This document shows positions 38,658 to 50,080 of a stretch of 64,000 nucleotides of DNA, piece after piece. Source of the stretch: Nautilus pompilius. Lineage: Eukaryota; Mollusca; Cephalopoda; Nautilida; Nautilidae. Both the position numbers and the translations under genes were made by a program. Under the pieces are notes generated by a model. That model was given only the letters and a program-made list of their open reading frames with translations, was not told the origin of the DNA and ran no database searches. The DNA is taken from assembly GCA_018389105.1 (NCBI GenBank), contig JACATO010002186.1:4974501-5038500 (forward strand), written 5' to 3'. Within the stretch, counting starts at the first letter, position 1; each line of letters begins with the position of its first letter.

Positions 38658-38705
38658 GACAAGTAGTTTCCAACCTATGGGTTGTAAGCCCTTAGAAAAG
38701 AGATC
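38658..38705 (+). repeat. hAT-like terminal motif
   Basis: agtagtttccaacctatggg followed by ttgtaagcccttagaaaag resembles the terminal consensus of Charlie-type hAT elements (cagtggttctcaacctgtgg type). An (ATA)n run follows. No transposase remains next to it. A candidate opposite-orientation end, gtttgggaaccactg, lies at 42862-42876 but pairing the two is uncertain. Confidence 0.4.
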
Positions 38706-38709
38706 ACAG

Positions 38710-38731
38710 ATAATAATAATAATAATAATAA
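38710..38731. repeat. (ATA)n microsatellite
   Basis: Seven uninterrupted units directly after the hAT-like end. Confidence 0.95.
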
Positions 38732-38974
38732 CCCACAAAATACGTATGTTAATCTAAACAGCAAAAAAAGAGAAGAAAATAGAGTAAAAGTTACAAGAAA
38801 ACATTGCAAAATTTTAATTAAAATTTTGGATCAACTATATCTGAGCACATGGTAAAAATAGTGTAGTAAATCTAATGTGTTGAGTAAACCGATGACTAAC
38901 ATCCAAAACACAGTAGAGCCATTATAATTTTTCTGAAGCAAGAAACATTTCACTGTAAATATTTGTAGTAGATA

Positions 38975-39190
38975 TGTCGTCAACACCTCCCTGGAATGGC
39001 TGCTTCCCCCTCTCTTCTTTACCAGCCAGCCTCACGGATTTCCTCCCACATTTGAAAATGAAGAGTCTTAGAAGACACTTTTGGTAGATTTGTTCACTGT
39101 GCTGATGCCACTTAAATAGTCACCATCTTGGAAGGGCCTGGCCTCCCAAAAACTACTATTTCAGCCATGACATCTCGTCGACTCCATAGC
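38975..39190 (+). mobile_element. tRNA-derived SINE, copy D, 5' truncated
   Basis: Contains cttctttaccagccagcctc, tttcctcccacatttg and aatgaagagtcttag in family order, then a 3' part with accatcttggaagggcctgg. The tRNA-like head is not visible. Confidence 0.68.
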
Positions 39191-40970
39191 ACAATAGGGA
39201 GAAGCAAGAAAAAACAAAAGAAATAAATAAAGACTAAAGTGGATAATATCCCGTATCGTCCATTTCTTCTTTGCAGTGAACCACCAGGTGCTCCACTTTT
39301 CCAAAACCTAAAATAGTTACCTTATCATCCATAGTCATAAGCATTTGCATTAATTTTAATCAACTGCTCTATTTCTTTGTATGTCTTTGGCATCTTGGAA
39401 AAATTGCTATATCAAAACTTGGCTTTGAAATGTGTAGGCCAACAAACAGGCAGGAAATTCTTCAATGGGGCAAAACTCTGTTGGGTTATGTAACCAGCAC
39501 AAGAGCCTATTGTTGCCATACTCACATATGCACAAACTTTGTTCAAACCCTGGAGAACCAGGCACTGTTGCATTACTGACGAGTTAACGTGCTAATCCAG
39601 AAATCAAACCTTTGGACATTCTTACAGGAAAATACTTTCCTTCATTGAGATTAAATTCGTAGACAGCATCGACATTTATAATTCATCGACAAGAGACAGC
39701 TTTTGGATACAATCCTAATGAAAAGGCCCCGTCAGAATTGGATCAATGTTAATATACTGTATCAGTGCAAAATCCCATCCGACAATATATATTATTGTTT
39801 GTTTGAACGGTGGAGACAAATCTCTTTAAATTTAATAAAATTGAGAAGTTTAATAACCTGAACTTGCAAATATGTCCATAGTATATATAATAATATACCA
39901 ACCCTATTTAAACATGAAATTCCACGGCTAAAATGCATTTCACTAAATATACAAATAAGTAGCCACTGTTTTATGTATATGGAAGCTTTAATAAAATTTT
40001 GGTACAAGTTATTCATATTGATAAATGAATATATTCACAAAGTATAAGATCATTAAATAATTAAACCATCAAGTTTAGAAAACAATTATATCTTGCAGCA
40101 CTTTCATAAAGCATTTTTTTTTTGTAAATAAATATTTAGATAATAATTCATTAGTTTAATTCCCCACAACTCAAATATTTGGATATGTTTTTAATCAGTT
40201 TTTTTTTCTACATTTTTTGTATGAAACAAAATTAATGAAAATCAATTGATATCCATAAAAGGAGAGAAAATTAAGTGTGTACAATAAAAAATGGTATCAT
40301 GGATGTGATTTTACCATGGCTCACCTACAGACAGGCAAAATACAAGAAGAATCTACTAAAACGCCAACTAACGGTGGAAGGCAGCCCACACAGGTAAACA
40401 CGATTTGAAAGAACAGAAATCTGAAAAATCAAAAGGCTGGAATCCATGAAACCAGGGCTGTGCCACCATGGAACCAAGTAAGTGCCACATTCCCCCGCCA
40501 ACCCGAATGCTAAATAAAACAAAGATACCAAAAAAAAAATCCTTGACCCAATGGAGCGTAAAATGATAAAGAATTCTACAGGCGATCCTGCTGATTTATA
40601 CGTTGCCCCAAATACCAATCAATAGCAGTTTCTTTTCAAGATTAGAAAACGAACGCAAATATTTAATTTCCTCCTCCTTCCCTGTTAAATGATATAACAG
40701 CTTCCAAAAATTGCTGCTTTAAAAATGATTACTGAAAGGCACAGAGAACAATCATCAAGAGTATAAGATAAAGCATAGTGTAAAATCAATAAAAACTCTT
40801 CTAAACCTGCAGTAGCCAAATTTAATTCATACTACTAGATAAGATAATTAAGAAATTTTTCTCTGCATCCCTGGTTACAGAGGGTGAGGAACAGTACCGG
40901 TTGGTGACAAGATTAGTGACCATGTGTTTGCATAGTGAGCAGGTTACATGATCGCTCCCCAGTATGAGAA
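39191..40970. other. non-coding DNA, no assigned feature
   Basis: A 97-codon minus-strand frame (40325-40618) is hydrophobic but unlike any protein I know. gccaccatgg at about 40465 resembles a Kozak start but no downstream coding frame supports it. Confidence 0.45.
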
Positions 40971-40971
40971 G

Positions 40972-41190
40972 CCATGAGCAAAGGTTCCTATTAAATCCCT
41001 TTATTTTTCATATGAGAGAGGAAGCCAAAGATCCTGGAGAAAAGCCACACAGTTGGCAGGTGAAGAGCAAGATGAATCCGTGCTAGAGAAGTACACCAAA
41101 CCAAGCCTGTCCAGACTGGAATTAGAACTCAGGCCATCAACCTTAGCAGCCCAGGGTTTAACCACCAGGCCACCAATAAAGACAAAGCAT
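40972..41190 (-). mobile_element. tRNA-derived SINE, copy E
   Basis: Read on the minus strand from about 41188, the head is ggtggcctggtggttaaacc (A-box-like) with gttctaattccagtctgg (B-box-like). A body with ttgctcttcacctgccaact and ttcctctctcatatgaaa follows. The head is well preserved, the 3' part is shortened. The short plus-strand frame at 41053-41265 is SINE read-through. Confidence 0.72.
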
Positions 41191-43018
41191 AATGAATTTT
41201 TAGAAGAACAACGAAGTAAAGTGTTTTCTTTTTATAAGTCCAAATGTAGATTATGTGGTAATTAACAGCTGTTACAGTGATTTCTTTCATGCCTTTATAT
41301 GGAGTTCTCTGATTGTCAAGGAAGAGCATGGACCCCCCCAAAAGTGTTTAAAAGGCAAACTTTCCAATATTTATAATGTAAATAATTATAGTGAGCTTTA
41401 CGATGTGAAAAGACGCGTTTATTTTGTTTTTTACAGCTGATACAAAACTTAAAGAAAAAAGTTAAGAATTAGATTCAAACAACTTAGATTTTACTCCATT
41501 TCCTTCTTAAAAACCACAAACAACTGTGCAGGTGTGTGTCGCTGTAGTTCTAACTCAACAGAAATCTTGCTCCCTTCATCAGGTCTGTTTCAGGTTCTGC
41601 AAATCCACAAAGATAAAAAAAAAAAAAAAAAAACAGGCCACATTTTGGTGGTTCCCTCCAGAAACACCAATTACTTATTCCCCTGAGACCCTCTTCCATC
41701 CTTTCAAATATTTTCTCTCTAAATTAAAATAAAACCTTCATTTAACATATATTTGTTTCCTAGTTTGATTTCCCTCTCTCTCTCTCTCTGCAAACCTTCA
41801 TGCTTAGCTAAAAATGTAACTACAGAGCGTATTTATCATTAGATTAGGTCTGCTCTACCAACCCATCCTAAATTTTCGTTTTAATACTAAGTACGCAGTA
41901 AGTTGTGTAGAACTTGCGGCACCGTACGTTGAAATAAAAATCTGATGTTCTTTTCTTTCAGCCATTTTTGTCTACTGAAGCCTTGCTGCAGTTCTACCAT
42001 AAAAATACAACAACAAAAACCGTGAAAGTTTTTGTCATTAAAATATATTTAATTAAATCTTATGATTCTCTAATTAACAAAAATGCAGTCAAACCATTGT
42101 TGACAATTTGATTATTAGGAGAGGAAAAAAAACAGTTAAATAAGGAAATGCAAACATTTCTAACAAAAAACAAAAGAATTTCTTGCAGTCTGCATCCATA
42201 GTTCAATACACTGCAATAATACTGAAAAGCAATACATTAGATAATCCCATTACTGTGACATTATTTTGTAATCTGTCAATGAAAATCACAATGACGTAAA
42301 ATAAAAAAAATACATTAATAATAATTCGATGATATTTCAGAATTTAGTGCAATGCAATATGTCACAATATGTCCTGTGGTACTGTAACAGTGTTTTTAGA
42401 TATATCAGAATATACAAAGCTATAATGTAGTGTAATTTTTACATAAATCTCAATGTGAACTACAGTGTAATGTAGCATAATGCATATTGTAGAAGTTTAA
42501 TGCAAATACTTTATAATATACATTAATATTATAAGTGTTTGCAATATACTGCGTATACATTGCCAACGGCCCCCAATCTTTTTTCTCGTGTGATCTTATT
42601 AATACAGTAACAAATTCTTCCAAACCCAACTTTCTATGAAGATCAGAAATAATGCTCCCACAAAATAGCTGCATCTCATGGCGTCAGGGAAAGGTTGGTA
42701 TTGTGAACTGTAGGTGATATGCTGGTGTAGATCATATACCACAGAAAATAGGGTGCACATATATACACACATCAGCAGAAGCTAAAAATTTTATTGTCGC
42801 AAAAATAATCATGATATTAGCTGGCTTCATGACCTTATTCCCTCTTGTTGCAGCAACTAGTTTGGGAACCACTGTTTTAACTATTATGTATCAGAATATT
42901 AACAAATGCAATGTTATGCAGTTGAGATTTTACCACAAAACTCACTCCTATTTAAAAATAGATTTCAAAGCTATGTAGATATTTTATGGGTAGTTAAAGT
43001 TCTGAAAAATTGACATCC
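41191..43018. other. non-coding DNA, no assigned feature
   Basis: Short (TC)n at 41768-41788, (A)18 at 41615-41632. The hAT-like end gtttgggaaccactg lies at about 42862-42876 (see 38.66 kb). Nothing else recognised. Confidence 0.45.
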
Positions 43019-43019
43019 A

Positions 43020-43690
43020 TTAACCCAACCCTCACGAGCCAGGTAGTCTCTCTTTACTATGGGGTTGTTGACATTCCCTAGGTCATCATTGTGAAAGCAT
43101 CTGAAGCGATGATATTTGAACTTATGCATCACACAGATTTCAAAACGTCTTTCTGAATGAAAATTTAAAAAAAAAAATTAATTTGACTTTTCAGTACTAC
43201 GCAGTACAAATGTATACTGAAGTATGCAGATATAGTCCCGAGACAATACAACATGGGAAGCAGGCAGCACGTGTGATCCATTCTGACTTACTGCTGTGTG
43301 CCGCCTCCTGTGCTTCTGCTTCAACGAACTGATAAAGCTTTTAACTTTACCATCGGTAAGAAAGCTGCTCATCTGCCTGTCTTCCTTGAACATCACCAGC
43401 TGCAGCAGGGACTAATTGCGTAGTAATTTGAGGTACTACTATCACTTTACTAGACATTATTAACGCTTCCCTAGAGTTTCTACCTACAAAGTTTGGAGAA
43501 GAGAGTTTTCAATAGTTTCTCGTATGCACTGAGAATAAGAGAGAGGTTGGCAAATGGCTTCTCTCCGTCCACTGAAATTCTCAAACAAAATCTATTTTTC
43601 CGCAATGACCTGGGTTTTTGTACCAACGAGAAAGTGATCACCTGGCTCGTGAGGGGTGTGTTGTGTATAAGTTAGAAAATAATGGGTTAA
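43020..43690. mobile_element. inverted-repeat-bounded block, possible nonautonomous DNA element
   Basis: The 16-mer ccctcacgagccaggt at 43029-43044 recurs exactly in reverse complement at 43640-43655. Outside these, ttaaccca (43020-43027) recurs as tgggttaa (43683-43690), although the right arm carries about 25 extra bases between the two parts. The interior is CpG-richer than its surroundings. On the minus strand it holds a 72-codon frame (43178-43396) and an overlapping short frame starting MSSKVIVVPQITTQLVPAAA near 43453, neither recognised. A MITE or deleted transposon is my best reading. An old inverted duplication is the alternative. Confidence 0.55.
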
Positions 43691-46390
43691 CCTTTTTCTT
43701 TTTTTAAATTTCTTGTCTTAGTTCTTAGCTTAATTTACCGACTTTATTCATAAATAATAAAATTACTTGCATAAACAGGTAAAGTACATAGAATATTAGA
43801 CCGAGAAGAATATCAGAAAACATCAAGTGGTAGGTCCTAGTATTCCCTCAAATCATCAGTTTCCTATCTGCTGCTGGAAACTGAGAGAGAAGCAGCAGCT
43901 GGTAAGCAAGAATGCCCATCAGCATAATCTGTATGTTATTGAAATATAGATAATAAAACCTATATAGCAACTAAAAAGCTTCTGTTATAGCTTTTTTGAT
44001 GGGAACATTTACATAATTCATTTTCTAATTATGCACATGAAATCACAAATGAAACCACAATGCCCAAAATTATCATGATGAACTACAGTGCTCATAAATT
44101 TGTAGGAATCAACCAATAATATCTAATTTGAACATAATCTAATGGTGTCATAAGATTTCCTATTGTGATGGCTTAATTTTCTTTCTTTGCAAATATATAA
44201 CATTAACAACATGATGCATAAAATACAAAACTTTAGCAGTTTCACTTTTCCCAGCAAACATAATGGTCCCTGCTGCTGTACTGGTACTGGAATGTCTTTG
44301 CTATCTTTTGTATTCAGAAAGGAAGCTACTGTCAGGAGGAGGTTGGAATTCTAATTAAAAATTATATAGAGGCCTTCAACATACGACAATAGTTTCCTGG
44401 TATTATAACGCTGTTAAATCTTTTAAAAAAATTTTTTTTGTAATAATGAATTTTCTTTAATAATTGGATTAGATTTTGTCTTACTAAAAGCTTTAAGGCA
44501 TTCTGTGCTTGATGTAATATTTCCATGAAGATATAGACATCATACGAAACCAAAAGTGAATACAGGTTTTGAGATAACTGCATGATACAAATCAACAAAG
44601 GCTAGAGGATTGAAAGCCAGAGATGATTCTGGAAGATTGCAGATCTGATTCCAGCAGCCAAATAACGCACCTTGTCACTCATACGTCACGTTACCACCAA
44701 ACGACTGCCGCACTAAACAAGTGGAGCAGAAACAATGTCATGATGTCAACTGATGGGTGTTTGTTTTTTGTTTTTTTTTTGCATGTACGACAAAATATTT
44801 ATAGCTAGATATTAGCACTCAAAATGGAAAGATTTATACTAATCGTGAAGATAATGTAGATGAAAATTGCAGTGATTTGGACCATAAAAGGGGAAGGTTC
44901 TGATGGTCAAGCCGAAACAAACAATAAAATAGAAAAATGGCATTAATGATTCAAGATTTGTTCTTGCATTTAAACGTTTTTCTCCAAAAAAAAACAACAA
45001 AAACACTATAATGGACTTTTTTGGGGGGTATTATAAGCTAAAATATAGCTATTCACGAGTTTTTTATCTAACAACAATGCATTGAAGATAAAATTGCACA
45101 GATCATTAAACACAAGACACATACCACCCAACTACTATATTTATTTTAAAAAACGATATCTAAGAAATTTTGAAGAAAGAACTGTTAGAAGATTTTCCCT
45201 TTTTTTCCTGTCCCTTAGTTTAACAGTTGTTTCTAAGCGCTACCAGCCCAGTGTCTAGCAGAATATATTTCAAGATTAGGTCTCCATTATAGGAATGGGG
45301 AGCTGAACTCAAAAGCATTTCCGAGGTAATCACAGCTCTGTATAATATCATGTACTTGAAAGATTTCATTTCCCATTTATTCCATACTCTTGCTTGACTT
45401 CATCAGAATACCATTATGTGTGGTCCTTGTCGTTGGACAGTTTCTCTGCTGGGCTTTGAAGTTAATGAAATGAATACTGGACTATTAGCTAACTGTGGTG
45501 TCTCTGTGCAGTAAGCTACATAAATAGGTAATAGGAGAGTTATAGCAGTTTTGCCAAGAAGCCTCCCACTATTACTCAATCTCTTCACAGTTCAGTTGTT
45601 CTTTCTCCTTGGTAAATAAGATGTATTAGTGTTGAAGAGATTGTTGTTTGTCATTTCTTAAAGAAAATTGCATCAGTGTGTATATGCCTAATGCTTCACA
45701 AAATATTTTTCTGTTGTACAGTTTTAGAAATCCATAATCCAATAATGAGATATTTTCTAGGAGCAGGATTTAGATATTGGGAAACCAGAGTATGGAATAT
45801 TTAAAGCAAAAGTCATATTTTTGTTTTTTTGTTTTTTTTTTTTAAATTAAAGATTTAATTTTTTGCAACAAATCAGAGGTTATAAAAAAATATCTTGGTT
45901 ACTATGTATGAAAATTAAAGTCAAGTCATTAAACGCAACATAATCTGATATTCATTAAACCTGCATCTGACTATTCAGCATCAATCACAAGGTCAAAAGG
46001 AATCTATGATTTTAAGAGAGGCACTGGCACAGGGGTCCCTCAACATTCAGTTCATCTCTTAAAGCAGTGGCTATATTTAACACACATTCATGGAGTCTTC
46101 TGGCAGACAACTCTGTGCTGACTGACTAAATAATTTATTATGACATGAAACACCTACCACAAGGGTTGATTGAAAAGACAGCTGGTTTCACCTGAGCTGA
46201 ACTACCTCAAATTGTACGACTCACTCAAACCACCATTTTTAGAGAGTAGCTGGTAAATATAAACATAACGGATCAGGTTGAAATTTTAAACTGCCAATCT
46301 AGACAGACTGCCAGGGATATTAGAAGGATGCCTGACTGAAATAGCATTATCCCAGTGATATCTGGCTCAGTTTCATCTGAACATCCCTAG
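43691..46390. other. non-coding DNA, no assigned feature
   Basis: A patch near 44630-44750 has a few CpGs and a tacgtcacgtta (CRE-like) word. No gene recognised. Confidence 0.5.
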
Positions 46391-46393
46391 CAT

Positions 46394-46422
46394 ACACACA
46401 CACACACACACACAGAGAGAGA
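46394..46422. repeat. (AC)n(AG)n microsatellite
   Basis: About ten AC units followed by four GA units. Confidence 0.95.
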
Positions 46423-46639
46423 TGCACACATGCATATCATAACCTCTCTACCAATTTACAAAAGCATAAAAATACATGATAGGTTATTAAAAGCAGCCAT
46501 TAAACATCTAACTGCTATTTTACTTCTCTTTTTGTTTCATTTAATTCTATCATTCACTCTAAAATCTAAGACTAATAACATATCTAAAGGGGTAAAGAAA
46601 GCAAAGTACTTAAAAACTTTTTATTGCTCCATAATACTG

Positions 46640-46915
46640 TGTGGCAGGGGCAAGCCTCTACCACAACGCCCTTGTAAAGGAGCCAGTTCCCTGGCAGACA
46701 AGTGCACCTGCAAGGAGTACATAACACACACTCACAACAATCCCAACTATAGCTCTTCAATTTCAGATGCAACAGAAAATTGCGGTGCTCAAAGGAAACC
46801 CATGCAACCAGCTGGTGAAGAAGAGCGCCAAGGTACCATGCCAGGGTCGACCCAAGTGGAAAAACTCCGGTTCTCCAGCTAAGCATTGAGTCACCAGTCA
46901 TGCTTGCTAAAAACC
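46640..46915 (-). mobile_element. tRNA-derived SINE, copy F, near full length
   Basis: Read on the minus strand: gactggtgactcaatgctta (decayed head), ggcgctcttcttcaccagct, gggtttcctttgagcac, then gaaattgaagagctatag, then a 3' section rich in tgtgtgttatgtactcc. Frames of 150 (plus) and 114 (minus) codons crossing this interval are SINE read-through, not genes. Confidence 0.72.
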
Positions 46916-46980
46916 TTTTAATATGCATGTTTTGAGTATTAGAACTTCCATCACTCTAACTTTGTTCACCTGCCAATATA

Positions 46981-48100
46981 AAGATGTGATCAAAAAAGTC
47001 CCAAACAGTATTTAGTGTGGCAACACCAATACCTGAAATTTGATCATGTGCACAGCTGCATCATCATTTCTCTACCAATCATACATTACAGCCAAAGCAG
47101 CACAGGCACATCAGTGGTGTTCAGCACATTTCAAGATGCTGGATGTATACAAGTAGCAGGCACATGTCTAATTTTGTTGGAAGTCAAGAAAAATAGCCAC
47201 CAAAATACATCAGATGTCACAGCAGCATTTAGAGATGGTAGAAAATCTTTTGAAGATGATCTATGGTCTAGATGGGCAGCAACTTCAGGCACAAACAATT
47301 CAGTCAATCTTGTTCATGATCTGATTTGTGCAAACAGGCAAAAATTAGAGGCGTTGATGAAGTTAACAAAGATTGTGTCAGTCGGTTATTACAGGAAATT
47401 TAGGATGTGCAAGTTTTTTTCCAAACCTCACCGATGAGCAATACAAACTGCATCCTTATATACCAGGATCTTGAAAAGCAAGCAGCAAATTATCCAGCAT
47501 TTCCTCGGAATGCAAAAACCAATGATAAAACTTGGGTTCACTGTAATGATACAAAAACCAAGCACCAAAGCAGTGAAGATTAAAAGTGAAGACAATGCTG
47601 ATAGCATTCTTCGACCACGAATGGTTAGGGCACCATGAATTTTCCCCAAAAGGTGACTCACTGAATCCGGTATTCTGTGTAACTGTTATGCAATGCCTAG
47701 TAAAAGCAGTTCATAGATGACAGCCAGAGAAGTACAAATCCAAAATGGATGTTGCATCATGAGAATGCACCAGCAGACATCACTCTCCCTGCATTAGTTC
47801 TAAACCCAAAACTGAATTCCAACTATTGCACATCTGCCATATCCACCAAACTTGGCACCATGTGATTTTTTTTTCTCTTCCAAAATAAAGTATGAACTGA
47901 AAGGGAGATGTGACCACATCTCCACTATTATTGCAAATAAAAAGGCAACATTACAATAGATACTAAAAGAATGCAAGAGATTTCCAGAACTACTAGAATA
48001 GGTGTAGTATGAGAGACACAGTAAGTGCCATGTTTTTTGCAAAATAGACAGATTTATATAAAATGATAGGCAACTATTTAGGGAAGAAAAAATTCCATGT
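46981..48100 (+). mobile_element. mariner element, decayed
   Basis: The left end aagatgtgatcaaaaaagtc follows TA (46979-46980). The right end near 48070-48100 contains, on the minus strand, tttttcttccctaaatagtt, a diverged copy of the left subterminal sequence (aaaaaagtcccaaacagt). The exact right base and target duplication are uncertain by several bases. The length (~1.12 kb) and the transposase inside fit a mariner. Confidence 0.78.
47020..48010 (+). pseudogene. mariner transposase, broken
   Basis: The 140-codon frame 47015-47437 contains FRDGRKSFEDDLWSRW, equivalent to the family's FRDGRESVEDDPRSGRP linker, followed by a decayed second helix-turn-helix. In other frames NDKTWVHCNDTKTKHQSS (first Asp kept) lies near 47515-47570, then FFDHEWLGHHEFSPK near 47608-47652. 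LHHENAPAD (second catalytic Asp replaced by Glu) follows near 47751-47777, and LAPCDFF with the third Asp near 47850-47873. At least three frame changes and several stops. The lineage differs from the mariner at 34 kb because the block after the D1 motif is of the TKHQSS/HHEF type. Confidence 0.84.
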
Positions 48101-48845
48101 ATTAATGTGGCTGACAGAAATGAAACAGTGACCAAAAAAAAAAATTCTGGAATGGACACGAGTCAGACATGTTAGTGGTAATAAAACCAGCACATGACAT
48201 AGCCGCCGTATTAGCAAGGCTGAGAAAAAAAGCAGCCAAGGGGAGACATGTGGTTCTCATGATATCAGTTTTAGGGAGCAAGAAAAACGAATACACAATT
48301 AAAACACAGGAAAAGATCAAGTTGTAGTAAGAAAGATGATGTGCTTTCTAACAGTTCATGTCCACTTTTTTTGCCGACATTCTGATCCAAAAAAAATCTT
48401 TGCCTCATTTCCAGATGAGTCTGCTGCTGTATCCCTAGAAATCTCACCCATCTAATCTTCACATGAGAAATAGAGTTGAATGGAATCAATGCAACATAAG
48501 ATTTAGATTATAGTAATAATTTCAAATTTGTTAGCTTTCTTACTACATAGAAAATTGCTATTTATTTATTTATATACTTTTTCTTTAACTTCTGCAATTT
48601 TAACATCATTTTTATTTTGCCAAATGTTGGAAGTTTTACATTGGAGAAAAAATCTAATCTAAAACAAAATCTCTTTGCAAAAAAAAAAAAGCAAAATACT
48701 TTGGCAAAATAAATGCTATTAAACCTATTTGACTTTGTTTTGTTTTATTTTTAAATTCTAAGTTATAATAAAATTAAGTTATCTCCAAAAAGAATTTTTT
48801 TTTTTTTTAAATCATTTATGACATTGAGATACCTTTCTTTCTTTT
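48101..48845. other. non-coding DNA, no assigned feature
   Basis: Two overlapping minus-strand frames (48102-48489) lack recognisable similarity. Short (ATTT)n near 48560. Confidence 0.45.
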
Positions 48846-48849
48846 TCAT

Positions 48850-49075
48850 GCTCTGGTGCCCGCAAGGGAAGCAACCCTGGTTGGTGTGAGCCCATAGTGT
48901 TGCAATCTTCTTCTAAAAAGCAATACCGATCCTACACAATATGAGGTCTGGCACTTCCAATTTTGGCAAAAACTTTTCATGTGTATTAGATGTGGGAGGA
49001 CACTCAGATGGTTAGCTGGTGGAGGAGAAATACAATTTCTATCCAGAGCTTCACATTCAGTGGAATTCCTCTGAA
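48850..49075 (-). mobile_element. tRNA-derived SINE, copy G
   Basis: The minus strand shows ttctcctccaccagctaacc, gtgtcctcccacatctaa and a 3' stretch ending in gcttcccttgcgggcaccag. The head near 49070 is strongly decayed. Confidence 0.6.
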
Positions 49076-50080
49076 TTAAACATCATATAATATTAAAATA
49101 ATATTTTAAGGGATTACCACCAAATCCAAAAATAAACACTTTTTCCCATAAATATTTATTGACAATGCAACACTTCTGAAATCCAGAGAGGCTTCATTAT
49201 ACAGTGATTTTTTTAAAATCATGTTATCTTTAAGTCATTCCTGTAGGTCAATCAATACAAAATAAATTCTCATTAAACATATCTAAAATTGATATCAGGT
49301 GGTATTAAAAATTAAATGTATACATCCTCTAGCAATTCAATCCATGCCGACCATAAATTTTTAAGACATTTTACAAAAACCTTTTAGCCGTTATAAATCA
49401 ACGACCATCATCAGCAGACGACTTAGTTATTGGAGAATTACTCCAGATTCAATTTCCTGCCTTTCTGAGATATAACAAAGCCAATACAAGAATGAGTCCT
49501 TCAACAAATTTAACAGATCGAGAAGGAATTTGCCTAAAAGGTTTTTTAAAAAAACCCCCATGTAAACAGGATAATACTACAGTTAACTTCAGATTAAGTT
49601 TTAGCCTAGCATTACTGGTCAGCAGTGATAACTTATGATAATGATTTCTTTTTTTTAAAAAAAATAATAATATACAAAAAGATAAAGAAATTTATAAAGG
49701 AAAAAAATTAAGATCCACCTCATACAACTTTAAATGGATGTAAGTTCAGTATAGATTACAGCAGGATATTAGCCATTCTGAACTTACTCAAATTAAAATG
49801 TAATGGATCTTTATTTATCAGAAAACATTACACATGATCCCAATGATCCATTACATTATTCCTTTTACTTCTCTTGTGCCATCATTGTTGATCATTTTGT
49901 AAAATCAATTCTATAATACTGACATAATATGTTTACTCTGCTTGAATTCACATGTTTCCTTTAGTTGCAAGATTCTTTGATTGATAATGGATTAAGGTAT
50001 AATACAAAAATTCCAAATTTCATCACAGGCATGAGCTATGTTTTTGTTTCTTTTAAAAAATCATTAAATCCCAAAATATA
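49076..50080. other. AT-rich non-coding DNA
   Basis: No feature supported. Its last two bases (TA, 50079-50080) form the left target site of the next element. Confidence 0.5.

Noticed and set aside
40460..40485. Kozak-like gccaccatgg followed by a donor-like aagtaagt
   Set aside because: No sustained open frame follows and the donor lacks the GT-preceding consensus G. Probably chance.
46430..46928. 150-codon plus and 114-codon minus frames
   Set aside because: Both cross SINE copy F and are its fortuitous translation.
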